Shown piece after piece: positions 49,390-58,481 of a stretch of DNA of 64,000 bases. This DNA is from Caldicellulosiruptor changbaiensis (GTDB lineage: Bacteria; Bacillota; Thermoanaerobacteria; Caldicellulosiruptorales; Caldicellulosiruptoraceae). The position numbers were made by a program, and so were the translations under genes. The stretch is from positions 1,652,501 to 1,716,500 of the forward strand of contig NZ_CP034791.1 in the NCBI RefSeq assembly GCF_003999255.1, read 5' to 3'. Within the stretch, counting starts at the first letter, position 1, and each line of letters opens with the position of its first letter. The notes beneath the pieces are model-generated. The model saw only the letters and a program-made list of their open reading frames with translations, did not search any database and was not told the DNA's origin.

Positions 49390-51963
49390 TTATACAACAA
49401 AAATTTTGGACCCTTCCACATCTTTTTTTACAACTATCCTCTGGTCAAACGCGTCCATCAAATCCTCAATATGGGTTATTACAAGTATTGTATCAAATTG
49501 GTCCTTGATTTGATTTAAACACTCTATTATGTGGTCTTTCCCTTCTTCATCCTGTGACCCAAAACCCTCGTCCAAGATTAGCATTTTAATTGAGGCACCT
49601 GCTCTTTTTAAAAGTACCTTTGCAAGAGCTATCCGAATAGCAAAGTTGATTCTGAAAAGTTCGCCCCCTGAAAAAAGTTCGTAGTTTCTTGTACCATTTT
49701 TATCTGAAATCTCTATTTGGAGTGTTTCTATTGTCTTACCAGAGGCCATTTCCTTTTGTGTTTTAAAATCAATTGAAAAAGCCCCGTTTGTCAAAAGTTT
49801 TAAAAGCCGGTTTGCCTCATCCCTGACAAGTGGCAGCGTGTTTGCAATTATCTCATTTTTAATTCCATCAGGACCAGTTATGTCAATGATGATATCATAA
49901 ATTTCTATTTCTCTTTTTATCCCTTCTATCTCTTTTTCAAGTACAAGCAGCTTTTCCTTTGCCTCTTTGACTTGGCTGAGCTTCTGCTCAAAAATGCCTA
50001 TTTCTTTTAAGACAGAGTTTAAATCTTCTTGAAGCTGATTGATTTTGGTCTCATAACTATTTATATCTGATTTAATCTTTGTAAGTTTTTCGTCTAATGA
50101 TTGAGAAAGCATATTAGATAATTCTTTGTCTATCTCTTGAATCTTCTTTGAAAGTTCATCTTCCTCCTTTTGATACTCAAGCATATTCTTTTTCAGATTC
50201 TCTGCCTTTACCTTGTTTATCTCTATTGTTTTTAGTAAATTTTGATATACCTCAAGCTCTTTTACCTTTTGTAAATGAGCATTGTAATCTTCCTCATTAA
50301 AGTTTAATCTATCAAGTTCATCCTTTAAATCTTTTAGTTTTAACTCAAGTTTTATTATTTCCTGCTCACAGACTTTTATATTTTGTTCATCGTGAAAAAT
50401 TGAATCTTGTAAGTTTTTGATATTTTGTTTTTTTTGCTCTATTTTTGCCTTTAAATTTTCATATGCACCATGAAGCTTCTTCTCTTTTGTGCGTAAAACC
50501 TCTTCTTGTTTTACCTTTTCTTCAAGCTCTTGATACTCTTTTTTAAGGCTTGATAGCTTTGTATTTAATTTTTCTTTCTTTTCTTTGTACTCCTTCCCTT
50601 GAGATGCTATTTCTCTCTTAATATGCTCCTTTTCCTCTTCGCCATTTATCTCGCGCAAACATACAGGACATTTTCCTTTATTTGACTCAATTAACTTATA
50701 GCTTGTTGCAAGTTCTTTAAGCTTACTATCAACTACTTCTAAAAACTTCTCAATCTTTGTAATCTCCTCTCTTTTTACTTCTAATTCTTGCTTTAGTCCT
50801 TTAACCTTCTCAAGCTCTTTCTCAACGTTGGAAATCTCAATTTCTGACTTTTTTAACTCTTCATCATACTTAGAAAGCTCCGAGTTTTCGTTGCCAAGCT
50901 TTGCAGTAGTCTCTTTCACAGATTTTTCAAATATCTTTTTTTGCTCTATCTTCCCACTTATCTCCTTTTCAATAAGCGCTATGTCATTCTTCAGTTTCAC
51001 AAATGTATCATAGTCTTTTTTAAGAGCTTCTAAATTGTTTTTGAGAGTCTCATATTCTCTTGCTTTTAAAGTTATTTCAGGTTCACTTTTTAGCTCATCT
51101 TCTATCTTTGAAAGCTCTTTTTTGCTATCTTCAATCCTCTGTTTTATATTCTCATGTTTTCTTTTAATCTCTTCTCTTTCTTTTTTCTTTTCTTCAATGG
51201 TCTTGAGGTTTTGCTCTGTTTCATATTTTTGAAATATAAGACTATTTAGCTCATTTTTAAGCGCATCTAACTCGCCTGCAATCTTCTTTGATTTTTCTTC
51301 AAGCTCTAAGATAGATGTTTTGATACTCTCTTCTTCACAAGTAATTTTTATCTTCTCTTCACTTTCCTTGATTTTGAGATCAAGCACTACCTTTTTTTCT
51401 TTCCTCTTTTCCTTTGCAAGCTCATTTATTCTGTCATACACGCTGAGGTTCAAAATCTTAGCTAAAATCTCGCGCCTCTCCTCTGGTGATGATAACAAAA
51501 AGTCTTCTGTTCGCTTTTGAGAAAGGTATGCCGAGTGTAAAAACACGTTAAAGTCTATCCCTAAAATCCTTTCCAGTCTGTTTTGTGTCTGGGTATAGTT
51601 TGCTTCACTAATTGGAATAAGCACATCGTTTTTCTTGATAAAAAGAGAAAGATATTTTTTCCCTCTTCTATCAAGCCTTCTCACAACCCTGTACACAAGC
51701 TTATCTATCTCAAACTCAAACTCAACCTGCATGTAATCTTTATGTGAGTTTATATACTCTGTCTCTGAGATTTTGCCCCGCTTGCCAGTCTGAAGCCTTT
51801 CAAATTCCCCGAAAAGTGCCCATGCAATTGCCTCTGCAATAGATGACTTTCCATTTCCATTTTTACCTACAATACATGCAACCTTGATATTTTTAAAGTC
51901 AATCTCATTGAAACTTTCACCATATGATTTAAAATTCTCAATCTTCAAATAAAGTGGTCTCAA
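49390..51963 (-). CDS. sbcC: SbcC/Rad50-family ATPase
   Basis: Partner of the SbcD/Mre11 nuclease in processing DNA ends and hairpins. N-terminal LRPLYLKIENFKSYGES and GKNGNGKSSIAEAIAWALFG (Walker A); long coiled coils with the zinc-hook GKCPVCLREI in the middle; C-terminal ELFSGGELFRINFAIRIAL signature and MLILDEGFGSQDEEG Walker B. The TTG used has GGTGGGGG upstream and lies just after the sbcD stop. About 857 residues, which is nearer archaeal Rad50 than the 1000+ of E. coli SbcC. Fifth gene of the nurA-herA operon. Confidence 0.94.
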   Translation of the reverse strand: MRPLYLKIENFKSYGESFNEIDFKNIKVACIVGKNGNGKSSIAEAIAWALFGEFERLQTGKRGKISETEYINSHKDYMQVEFEFEIDKLVYRVVRRLDRRGKKYLSLFIKKNDVLIPISEANYTQTQNRLERILGIDFNVFLHSAYLSQKRTEDFLLSSPEERREILAKILNLSVYDRINELAKEKRKEKKVVLDLKIKESEEKIKITCEEESIKTSILELEEKSKKIAGELDALKNELNSLIFQKYETEQNLKTIEEKKKEREEIKRKHENIKQRIEDSKKELSKIEDELKSEPEITLKAREYETLKNNLEALKKDYDTFVKLKNDIALIEKEISGKIEQKKIFEKSVKETTAKLGNENSELSKYDEELKKSEIEISNVEKELEKVKGLKQELEVKREEITKIEKFLEVVDSKLKELATSYKLIESNKGKCPVCLREINGEEEKEHIKREIASQGKEYKEKKEKLNTKLSSLKKEYQELEEKVKQEEVLRTKEKKLHGAYENLKAKIEQKKQNIKNLQDSIFHDEQNIKVCEQEIIKLELKLKDLKDELDRLNFNEEDYNAHLQKVKELEVYQNLLKTIEINKVKAENLKKNMLEYQKEEDELSKKIQEIDKELSNMLSQSLDEKLTKIKSDINSYETKINQLQEDLNSVLKEIGIFEQKLSQVKEAKEKLLVLEKEIEGIKREIEIYDIIIDITGPDGIKNEIIANTLPLVRDEANRLLKLLTNGAFSIDFKTQKEMASGKTIETLQIEISDKNGTRNYELFSGGELFRINFAIRIALAKVLLKRAGASIKMLILDEGFGSQDEEGKDHIIECLNQIKDQFDTILVITHIEDLMDAFDQRIVVKKDVEGSKIFVV

Positions 51964-51982
51964 AATTGATCCCCCACCTTTT

Positions 51983-53242
51983 TTAGTCACCTTGTACCTC
52001 TTCAAACAAGGATTTAAATGTCGCAACCACATCATCTTTGCTTTTTATATCTTTATACTTTGGGCTTGCAGATAAAAACCTTTCAAATGCAAAAATAGGA
52101 TCTGATTTTTCATCAACCTCGACAATTCTAAAATCTCTTTTGGCATCAGTAACTTCTATCTCAATTGGGGCTAAAATGAAACACCTATCTTTTAAGTGCT
52201 CTTCTACTTTGGTCAAACTAAGTCTTTCTTTTAGCAAACTCTGTGTCCTTATTATAAGCTTTACAACCGATGCTTTAATGTTAGCAGATGAGTTTTCTTC
52301 TAATTTCTTTATTTTTTTGTCTATCTCTGAAATGAGCACTTTTTCTACATCACCATTTGCCTCAAACAAATCAATTTCAAGCTGATAAAAAGGCCTGACA
52401 ACAACAGGCTTAAACTCAAACCAAAAATTTTCTCTGCCTATTTCAAATACCACAAAACCTTTTTGGTCTTGTGTTTCTGAAAAGTCTATTCTGTCAGGCG
52501 AGCCACAGTACACAACTGCCGGATTTTTGGAATTTAAAATCTGGGGCTTGTGAATATGTCCAAGTGCAACAAACTTAAGTTTTGGATGCAAAAGCACAGA
52601 AAGCGGTACTTTTACATCTTTCCCTATCATAATCATTCTTTCACTGCCAACTTCAGCTTCATTGACTGTAAAATGGCCTGCCAAGATTGTCGGTATATCA
52701 TCTCTTGAGGAGTCTAAAACCTCTGTCAATTTTTCTTCGAAGAAATTTGCAATGTTTTGTTCAAGCTGCTCAATCTTCTCAGGGATTGTTTTATCTATAA
52801 ACCTTTCAAGGTAAAGATAGGGTACAGCTATAACTCTGAGTTTTTCTCCCTTTATATCAAACACCCTTGTTTCAAAAAGCTTATCCATCACAACAATATT
52901 TTCTTGCTCGAATATTTCAAAAACCTTGACTGAATGATGTTTTGCCTCAAACGGGTGCATGTCATGATTCCCAGGTACTATTACAACCAATACGCCTTCT
53001 TTTGCAATCTCAACAACCCTTTTGTAGAACATATTTCGCAAGGTAGAGTTCGGCTCTCTGTCCTTGAATATATCACCAGTGATGAGCAAAAGGTCTATAT
53101 GGTTTTGCCTTATATACTCTAAGATTCTATCAAATGTCCTGAAAAAATCATGAACACGCGACCCCAGCCCATCTGGAGTCTCTTTGCTATATGTTGTCAC
53201 ACCAAAATGAAGGTCTGCTGTGTGAACACCTCGTATTGGCAT
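51983..53242 (-). CDS. sbcD: SbcD/Mre11-family nuclease
   Basis: A manganese-dependent 3'-5' exonuclease and endonuclease. The phosphoesterase motifs are in order: HTADLHFG (7-14), LLITGDIFKDREP, VIVPGNHDMHPFEAKHH, LAGHFTVNEAE and VALGHIHKPQIL. The capping region after about 300 is less conserved. 419 residues. Twenty bp upstream of sbcC, with which it forms the M2R2 complex. Confidence 0.94.
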   Translation of the reverse strand: MPIRGVHTADLHFGVTTYSKETPDGLGSRVHDFFRTFDRILEYIRQNHIDLLLITGDIFKDREPNSTLRNMFYKRVVEIAKEGVLVVIVPGNHDMHPFEAKHHSVKVFEIFEQENIVVMDKLFETRVFDIKGEKLRVIAVPYLYLERFIDKTIPEKIEQLEQNIANFFEEKLTEVLDSSRDDIPTILAGHFTVNEAEVGSERMIMIGKDVKVPLSVLLHPKLKFVALGHIHKPQILNSKNPAVVYCGSPDRIDFSETQDQKGFVVFEIGRENFWFEFKPVVVRPFYQLEIDLFEANGDVEKVLISEIDKKIKKLEENSSANIKASVVKLIIRTQSLLKERLSLTKVEEHLKDRCFILAPIEIEVTDAKRDFRIVEVDEKSDPIFAFERFLSASPKYKDIKSKDDVVATFKSLFEEVQGD

Positions 53243-53273
53243 TTATATTTCACCCTTTATTTTAAAAGACTTT

Positions 53274-54941
53274 TTAATACTCCATATCTTTCAAAAACTC
53301 TTCAGAGGCTTCAAGTGCCTTTCTGTAATTGTCTTCAACATCGCTCTTTGGACTGTAAATCGAAACAAAATCATAAAAGCTCTGGTCATACCCTCTTGTT
53401 TTTATTGCAATTGGCATTGGAACAGCATGACCAATCACAAGTGCCTGCTGTTTTGAATCAAGAGACTCAACAATAGCCCTCAGTTGTTTACTATTTTTCA
53501 TGCCAGCAAGCGCACTTGCAATGTCCGCTTCATCAGAAAGTGCTAAAATCACCCTTGTACCTATTTGTGAGGCAATCTCACTGTCTATCTGAGATGGACG
53601 CTGGTCTATGCACATAAGACTTACCTTTGCCTTTCTCATCTCTCTTGCTATTGTGCCAAATATTGTCTGTTTTGCAACATCCGGTGATAAAAATCTGTGT
53701 GCTTCCTCAATTGCAATAACAAGCGGTCTTGGTGCTGGATATTTTTTTCTGTTTGAGATGTGTTTTTCGTACATCTCCATGTATTTATTGTATATTCTTC
53801 TTGACAATACATTTGTGACAAATAAGTAGTTTAGGAGCTTGTCTCCTTTGCCAAAGGTTATGTCAACGCTAATTCCTTTTTGAAGATAATCAAGGATTAT
53901 ATCAATAGAATTTGTTCCAGGACTTCTGTCGTACTTAAGATAAGGAAGCTCTTTTAATACAGAAAGTTTTCTTATAAGCGCTAAAAGTGAACTTCTGTTG
54001 ACAATAGCCTCACTGTCTTTAAACTCCTCAGCAAGCTCCTCACCATTTACCAAGATTTCCTGAAGCCAATGTCTTCCTTGGGCCTCTAACTTATTTTTAA
54101 GTGCAATCATCACTTGTTCAGCTGTTTCATTTAAGTTTAGCTCTTCAGAGATTGACAAGATGTCCTCAACCTCAACATCTCTCACATCAATCTCAATTGG
54201 AAGCACTCCTGCCCTGTTTACTGAACTGCTCTCAATTGTCATTATCTGCATTTTGTTTCCAAAAAGACTTTTTAAACCTTTTACATGATGGTTTTCCTCA
54301 TCAACGCTATCTGGACCGTGGTCTGAGTGCGCATCAAATATCAGCAAAGACGCCTTATCAGAAAGAATAATCCCTGCCATTATAAGCCTTGCAATAAATG
54401 ACTTTCCTGTGCCTGTTCGACCGTAAATACCACTGCTTCTTTCAATGAACCTGTCTATGTCAATACACACCTGCGTACTTTCGTCCATGTCCAGAACATT
54501 TCCGATAGGGAAAAAACGCTTTGGATCCTTTTCAAAACTTCCAAATACATCTTGGATATCATCATATGTTGCCTTTCTCACGCTTGATGCATGAAGAGGA
54601 ATATTTCTAATTGGCTGGTTTTTACCTTCTTGCAAGTCAAATGCAAGAATAGGCTGGGCCTTAAATATTGTGTAAATTGAAGTTCCTCTTGTGATTCTAT
54701 TTAAAAGAGAAAATTCAGTGCCTCTTGGAAGCTCAGTTAAAGATTGCTTGTTCATACCTTCTATGACCATATCAGTGAGCATACAATAGTACTTTTTCTT
54801 TTCTGTTTGGCTAACCAAGATGCTACCTATTCTTGTATCCTCAATGATAGAATCATCTTCAACCTTTATTGCAAGCCCTTCTAAAAATGAACCGCCTATG
54901 ACTTTGCCAATCTTTTGCTCAGTATAAAACTTTTCTGGCAT
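53274..54941 (-). CDS. herA: HerA-family DNA translocase ATPase
   Basis: A 555-residue hexameric FtsK-HerA superfamily ATPase that drives NurA in DNA-end resection. Its N-terminal HAS-barrel-like domain begins MPEKFYTEQKIGKVIGGSFLEGLAIKVED. Walker A is GIYGRTGTGKSFIARLIMAG (about 170-189), Walker B is RPLVIAIEEAHRFLSP, and the C-terminal part has SQIGTRVILALSDEADIASAL. The order nurA - 197-residue gene - herA - sbcD - sbcC resembles archaeal operons. Bacterial HerA homologues exist in thermophiles and Deinococcus. Confidence 0.88.
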   Translation of the reverse strand: MPEKFYTEQKIGKVIGGSFLEGLAIKVEDDSIIEDTRIGSILVSQTEKKKYYCMLTDMVIEGMNKQSLTELPRGTEFSLLNRITRGTSIYTIFKAQPILAFDLQEGKNQPIRNIPLHASSVRKATYDDIQDVFGSFEKDPKRFFPIGNVLDMDESTQVCIDIDRFIERSSGIYGRTGTGKSFIARLIMAGIILSDKASLLIFDAHSDHGPDSVDEENHHVKGLKSLFGNKMQIMTIESSSVNRAGVLPIEIDVRDVEVEDILSISEELNLNETAEQVMIALKNKLEAQGRHWLQEILVNGEELAEEFKDSEAIVNRSSLLALIRKLSVLKELPYLKYDRSPGTNSIDIILDYLQKGISVDITFGKGDKLLNYLFVTNVLSRRIYNKYMEMYEKHISNRKKYPAPRPLVIAIEEAHRFLSPDVAKQTIFGTIAREMRKAKVSLMCIDQRPSQIDSEIASQIGTRVILALSDEADIASALAGMKNSKQLRAIVESLDSKQQALVIGHAVPMPIAIKTRGYDQSFYDFVSIYSPKSDVEDNYRKALEASEEFLKDMEY

Positions 54942-54961
54942 CTTTCATTCACCCTTTTTTG

Positions 54962-55555
54962 CTATAAGTGAGAAATTAAATTTTCCAGTCTTTCAACAAT
55001 AGGAGTAAGAAGATTTAAGTCATATTTAAGATATGCGTTGAGCTCTTTCCCCATATGTTCTATGTACTCATAATCCTTTTCTCTTGCAATATAGGCAAAG
55101 TAGAGCATCCACGGAATTACCTCAACAATATCAACATCCTTTGCTTTTATAACAGAGTTTAGAAATAAACTGCTTTGTGTTGCCAAAAGTATATCCTTTT
55201 TGTCTGCTAACTCAACCATTGTGTGAAGCCTTATACTTCTGTCCGGAAGGCAGTTTATGAACTTGCCATTTGATATAAAGCCAAGGATTATGCACTTAAA
55301 ATAACCTTTTAAAATCTGCTCAAGCTGCGGATAAAACCTTTTCAGCTCATCAGGTGTCTTCCACAAGGCCCGCGGATATCCTTCTTGTGATATACTTCCT
55401 ATGTCATACCTTGTAACACACCCCAAGACCTTGTAGTTATCAAGCTCAAATTTTATAAACTGGCCGGCTGTAGGAATATTATCAAGGTCCTTTGCTTCAC
55501 ATGTAATTTGAGTAAAAGAAATGTCAATTATCTCACCAACTGCCATCACCAGCAC
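54962..55555 (-). CDS. Uncharacterised protein with HAS-barrel-like N-terminus
   Basis: A 197-residue protein between nurA and herA. GEIIDISFTQITCEAKDLDNIPTAGQFIKFELDNYKVLGCVTRYDIGSI resembles the N-terminal barrel of HerA and of ATP synthase subunits; the remainder is helical (PWMLYFAYIAREKDYEYIEHMGKELNAYL). No catalytic motif or membrane helix is visible. It may link NurA to HerA or regulate loading. The barrel match is by eye and uncertain; linkage is strong since gaps are only 10 and 20 bp. Confidence 0.6.
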   Translation of the reverse strand: MLVMAVGEIIDISFTQITCEAKDLDNIPTAGQFIKFELDNYKVLGCVTRYDIGSISQEGYPRALWKTPDELKRFYPQLEQILKGYFKCIILGFISNGKFINCLPDRSIRLHTMVELADKKDILLATQSSLFLNSVIKAKDVDIVEVIPWMLYFAYIAREKDYEYIEHMGKELNAYLKYDLNLLTPIVERLENLISHL

Positions 55556-55565
55556 AACTCCTTTT

Positions 55566-56738
55566 TTATACTATCCTCTTGACCTTATTATTCTTCTTTG
55601 CAGAATATGGCAAAATAGCATCTCCAACCCCCAAAAGCATATTTTCTATAGCTGCTTTGTCCTGATGTGAGATAGTAGAAAACTCATGAGCATGGGTAAG
55701 TGATATAGGATAACCAAACCCAACCTGGCACTGGTGATATATTGCACCGATACATTTTTTAAGCCATTTTTCATCTTTTGCAACATAAACAGGAATTTCT
55801 ATTCGTGCAATCTCGTAGCCAGTTGCAAGGTAAACAAAGGTAATATCCATGTCTTCAAACTCGTCAAATGCTCTTCCTAAGGTGTAAAATACATTAGAGT
55901 GCTGCCCACTTCTTAGGTGCGAAAACAAAAATACATCTCTTATTCTCTCTATCTTTTCACAATTTCTCTTTTCTTCTCTGCTGCACTCCTTACAATCAAT
56001 CCTCATTTTCTCACAGTTATATATCCTATAAAGATTAGAAATAATAGAGTTCTTTGGCATTGAGATAAAACCACAAACTGCTATGTTTTTTTGTTTTGCC
56101 ACACTAAAAATCCTTTCAAGCTCAAGATTTGCTCTTCTGCCAAAGCGTAAACCCTGCCTGTCTTGTGTCCAATCAATGAGATTTCCATCATAAAGAACAA
56201 GTCTTAGCTCACTTTTTGGTAAAGAGTTTTCAACATACTCTAAAATAGCCATGTACTCTTTTGTTTGTCTTTCTCTTGAGATTTCTGATGGGCTTTTGAT
56301 TGCCTGAGCTTCTTTTCTTGAGTAAAGCTCTTCATCAAGGTAAATGTAAGGATATGTTTGGTAATTAAAATTGCTATTTTCATTGTCATAAGTAATTTCT
56401 ACACAGGCAATGTTCAAAAGGTAGTAAGGCTGTGAGATATGTCTGTCAATCTCTGTATTGCTGCCATCCACCGCAAATACCTCATAATTTGTCTGAACCT
56501 CACAAGAAAACCCCTTCATGAATTCATCGAAATTGCTATAATATGGAAGACAAAATAAGATTTCGTTTTTCTCGTCCTTCCTTGGAATTTTAGAAAGCAC
56601 CTTTTCTATCTTTTGACCATCTAAAAAGCTCAAAAACTTAAAAACCTCATGAATATTTTCTTTTATCTCTTTTTCCTTTTCCAATATCACATTCTTCTTT
56701 TCACTTATCTGCTGGACTAAATTGTGTAAATCTAACAT
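55566..56738 (-). CDS. nurA: NurA-family 5'-3' nuclease
   Basis: A 390-residue protein. EVFAVDGSNTEIDRHIS supplies the first metal-binding Asp of NurA, and LRLVLYDGNLIDWTQ a second; the C-terminal SLTHAHEFSTISHQDKAAIENML fits the final conserved block. An acidic, helical N-terminus precedes these. NurA works with HerA to resect 5' ends after Mre11-Rad50. The ATG used follows a promoter by about 45 bases; the ATG 13 codons earlier would give an almost leaderless mRNA. First gene of the five-gene operon. Confidence 0.82.
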   Translation of the reverse strand: MLDLHNLVQQISEKKNVILEKEKEIKENIHEVFKFLSFLDGQKIEKVLSKIPRKDEKNEILFCLPYYSNFDEFMKGFSCEVQTNYEVFAVDGSNTEIDRHISQPYYLLNIACVEITYDNENSNFNYQTYPYIYLDEELYSRKEAQAIKSPSEISRERQTKEYMAILEYVENSLPKSELRLVLYDGNLIDWTQDRQGLRFGRRANLELERIFSVAKQKNIAVCGFISMPKNSIISNLYRIYNCEKMRIDCKECSREEKRNCEKIERIRDVFLFSHLRSGQHSNVFYTLGRAFDEFEDMDITFVYLATGYEIARIEIPVYVAKDEKWLKKCIGAIYHQCQVGFGYPISLTHAHEFSTISHQDKAAIENMLLGVGDAILPYSAKKNNKVKRIV

Positions 56739-56788
56739 TTTCTCACATCCACTATCCCTAATGTAATCGACCATCATTAATCACTTAA

Positions 56789-56817
56789 ATTATATCATTA
56801 TAAATGAAATTTATCAA
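56789..56817 (-). promoter_or_regulatory. Promoter of the nurA-herA-sbcDC operon
   Basis: On the minus strand TTGATA (56812-56817), 17 bases, TATAAT (56789-56794). The expected start near 56782 supports the NurA start at 56738. Confidence 0.7.
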
Positions 56818-56821
56818 ACAT

Positions 56822-57295
56822 TTATTCGTGTAATAGAACCACAGCGTAAGCTGAAACTCCTTCCTCTCTTCCCTCAAATCCCAAACCTTCTGTTGTTTTC
56901 CCTTTTATGTTCACTTGAGTTTTTTCAATATTTAAAGCTTTTGCAATGTTTGTCTTCATCTCATCTGTGTATGGAGAAATCTTTGGTTTTTGGGCTACTA
57001 TGGTTGTATCTATGTTAATTATACTCATACCCTTGTTTTCCAAAAGTTTTGAAACTTCTTTTAAAAGGATGATACTTGAGATATCCTTGTATTTCATATC
57101 AGTGTCAGGGAAAAGTCTTCCAATATCATTTTCGCCCATAGCACCAAGGATGGCATCAATTATTGCGTGAATCAAAACATCCGCATCAGAATGTCCTAAA
57201 AGCCCTTTTTCAAATGGAATCTCAACACCACCTAAGATTAGTTTTCTGCCTTCTGAAAAGCGGTGCACATCAAAACCAAAACCTACTTTGAACAT
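56822..57295 (-). CDS. ispF: 2-C-methyl-D-erythritol 2,4-cyclodiphosphate synthase
   Basis: Fifth step of the MEP isoprenoid pathway. The zinc ligands are in [40 protein letters not shown] (Asp8, His10, His42 region), and [22 protein letters not shown] closes the active site. 157 residues. ispD is not adjacent. It lies 6 bp after the MNT gene and may be read with it. Confidence 0.97.
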   Translation of the reverse strand: MFKVGFGFDVHRFSEGRKLILGGVEIPFEKGLLGHSDADVLIHAIIDAILGAMGENDIGRLFPDTDMKYKDISSIILLKEVSKLLENKGMSIINIDTTIVAQKPKISPYTDEMKTNIAKALNIEKTQVNIKGKTTEGLGFEGREEGVSAYAVVLLHE

Positions 57296-57301
57296 TGCTC
57301 T

Positions 57302-57601
57302 TTAATCTCCCCTCTCATAAATTACTACACCCTCTTTTAGTATTTTCTCCTTAAGTGCCTGGCAACTCAATTTATTAAAATCGATTATATCTATCTTGTA
57401 AATCCCTGCTGCTTCGTCTAAGTCTGACATAAGGCCCGGTTCTATTTCTCCTTCTGTTAATATGGCTATATCAATATCTGAATTGTATTTATAATCTTCT
57501 TTTGCTCGTGAGCCAAATAACAATGCTCTTTTAATATTTTTTCTTTTTTTTAACTCCACCACAATTTTATCTAAAACATCTTCAGGAATTCCAAATCTCA
57601 C
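57302..57601 (-). CDS. MNT-domain nucleotidyltransferase (MntA-type antitoxin)
   Basis: A 99-residue minimal nucleotidyltransferase. ALLFGSRAKEDYKYNSDIDIAILTEG has the GS-X(n)-DxD motif. In studied HEPN/MNT pairs the MNT protein adenylylates the HEPN toxin and silences it. GTG start overlaps the HEPN stop (GTGA), after GAGGTGATA. Complete and normal in length. Confidence 0.87.
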   Translation of the reverse strand: MRFGIPEDVLDKIVVELKKRKNIKRALLFGSRAKEDYKYNSDIDIAILTEGEIEPGLMSDLDEAAGIYKIDIIDFNKLSCQALKEKILKEGVVIYERGD

Positions 57602-57996
57602 TCTATCACCTCTTTCATCTTTCTCTCAAGGTCGCAAAACTTAGAAAAATATTTTTCTTTCACTCTTAAATATATCTGCTGAGCTATTTTTTCATCATAT
57701 GTGTGAACAGTTAAATTCCTGTCTTCAATCATAGAAATCCAGGCATCTCCATCACCAATCAGTCCTGCTGAAAAAGCTTCTTTAAAAACTTTCCGCGGTG
57801 TGTTTACATCTGAAATTCCTTCTAATTCAAGATATGCTTTTAAAAGCTTCCAAGCAAGTTCATAGGTGAATTCAAACCTTTGAATCACTGCATCATACAA
57901 TAGCGGATTTGAAGTGTCTTCTTCCAATGCTTCTTTTAACCGAAAAAGAGCTTTTTGATAGTCAGCCAACCTTTCTCTAACTCTTTCTTTATTCAT
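57598..57996 (-). CDS. HEPN-type toxin / nucleotidyltransferase substrate-binding protein (HI0074 family)
   Basis: A 132-residue helical protein: RLKEALEEDTSNPLLYDAVIQRFEFTYELAWKLLKAYLELEGI is the HI0074-family signature. EDRNLTVHTYDE holds the HEPN RX4H ribonuclease motif (R-NLTV-H). Paired with the MNT gene, which it overlaps by 4 bp. Expected to be an RNase toxin or tRNA-directed nuclease when unmodified. Confidence 0.87.
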   Translation of the reverse strand: MNKERVRERLADYQKALFRLKEALEEDTSNPLLYDAVIQRFEFTYELAWKLLKAYLELEGISDVNTPRKVFKEAFSAGLIGDGDAWISMIEDRNLTVHTYDEKIAQQIYLRVKEKYFSKFCDLERKMKEVIE

Positions 57997-58106
57997 AATA
58001 AATTCTCCTCAAAAAGTTTTTGCCTTGGATTAATTATATCACAATTTCAAAATGAAAAAGCCACAGATGGTTGCAATTATATTTCAAGTTCAGCAAACAA
58101 AAAAAT

Positions 58107-58136
58107 TTGACATCCTTGCAGGTTAAATGATATTAT
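58107..58136 (+). promoter_or_regulatory. Promoter of the lysine operon
   Basis: TTGACA (58107-58112), 18 bases, TATTAT (58131-58136), ending about 30 nt before the riboswitch. Confidence 0.7.
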
Positions 58137-58165
58137 TAAATAAACGCAAAAAGTGAATAGCTCAT

Positions 58166-58366
58166 AATATATTAATAGATAGAGGCGCGTCTTTTAAGAG
58201 TAGGCAGGTGGATGTGAAAGAAGACACAGATGAAGCCTGCTGAAAGGAAAAGACGCCGAAGGGAGTTTCTTTCTTCTTGGAAACTTCCCTGGGTGCATGG
58301 AGAATATCCATGCAACTGTCACCAATTGAAAAATTGGTGGAGCGCTATCTGTTAATATATTGTATA
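58166..58366 (+). promoter_or_regulatory. Lysine riboswitch (L box) with antiterminator
   Basis: The aptamer core shows AGAGGCGCG, AAGAGTA, GCTGAAAGG, GACGCCGAAGGGAG, GGGTGCATGG, ACTGTCACC and GGTGGAGCGCTATCT, the conserved lysine-riboswitch order. P1 pairs AATATATTAATAGATAG (58166-58182) with CTATCTGTTAATATATT (58344-58360). The same 3' strand can instead pair with TATACAATATATTAACAGAA (58375-58394), forming a long antiterminator that reaches into the terminator's 5' arm. Lysine binding would favour P1 and so the terminator, shutting off asd-dapA-dapB. Confidence 0.93.
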
Positions 58367-58392
58367 GTCCATTTATACAATATATTAACAGA

Positions 58393-58418
58393 AGCTGGCT
58401 AAAAACCAGCTTTTTTTA
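58393..58418 (+). terminator. Lysine-controlled intrinsic terminator
   Basis: AAGCTGG pairs with CCAGCTT around a CTAAAAA loop, followed by a T-run. It is the expression platform of the lysine riboswitch, 64 bp before asd. Confidence 0.88.
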
Positions 58419-58481
58419 GTTTTATTTGATTTTATACGCCGCAGTAAAGTAAAATATTTTTTAGAGGAGGTCAATTCAAAA

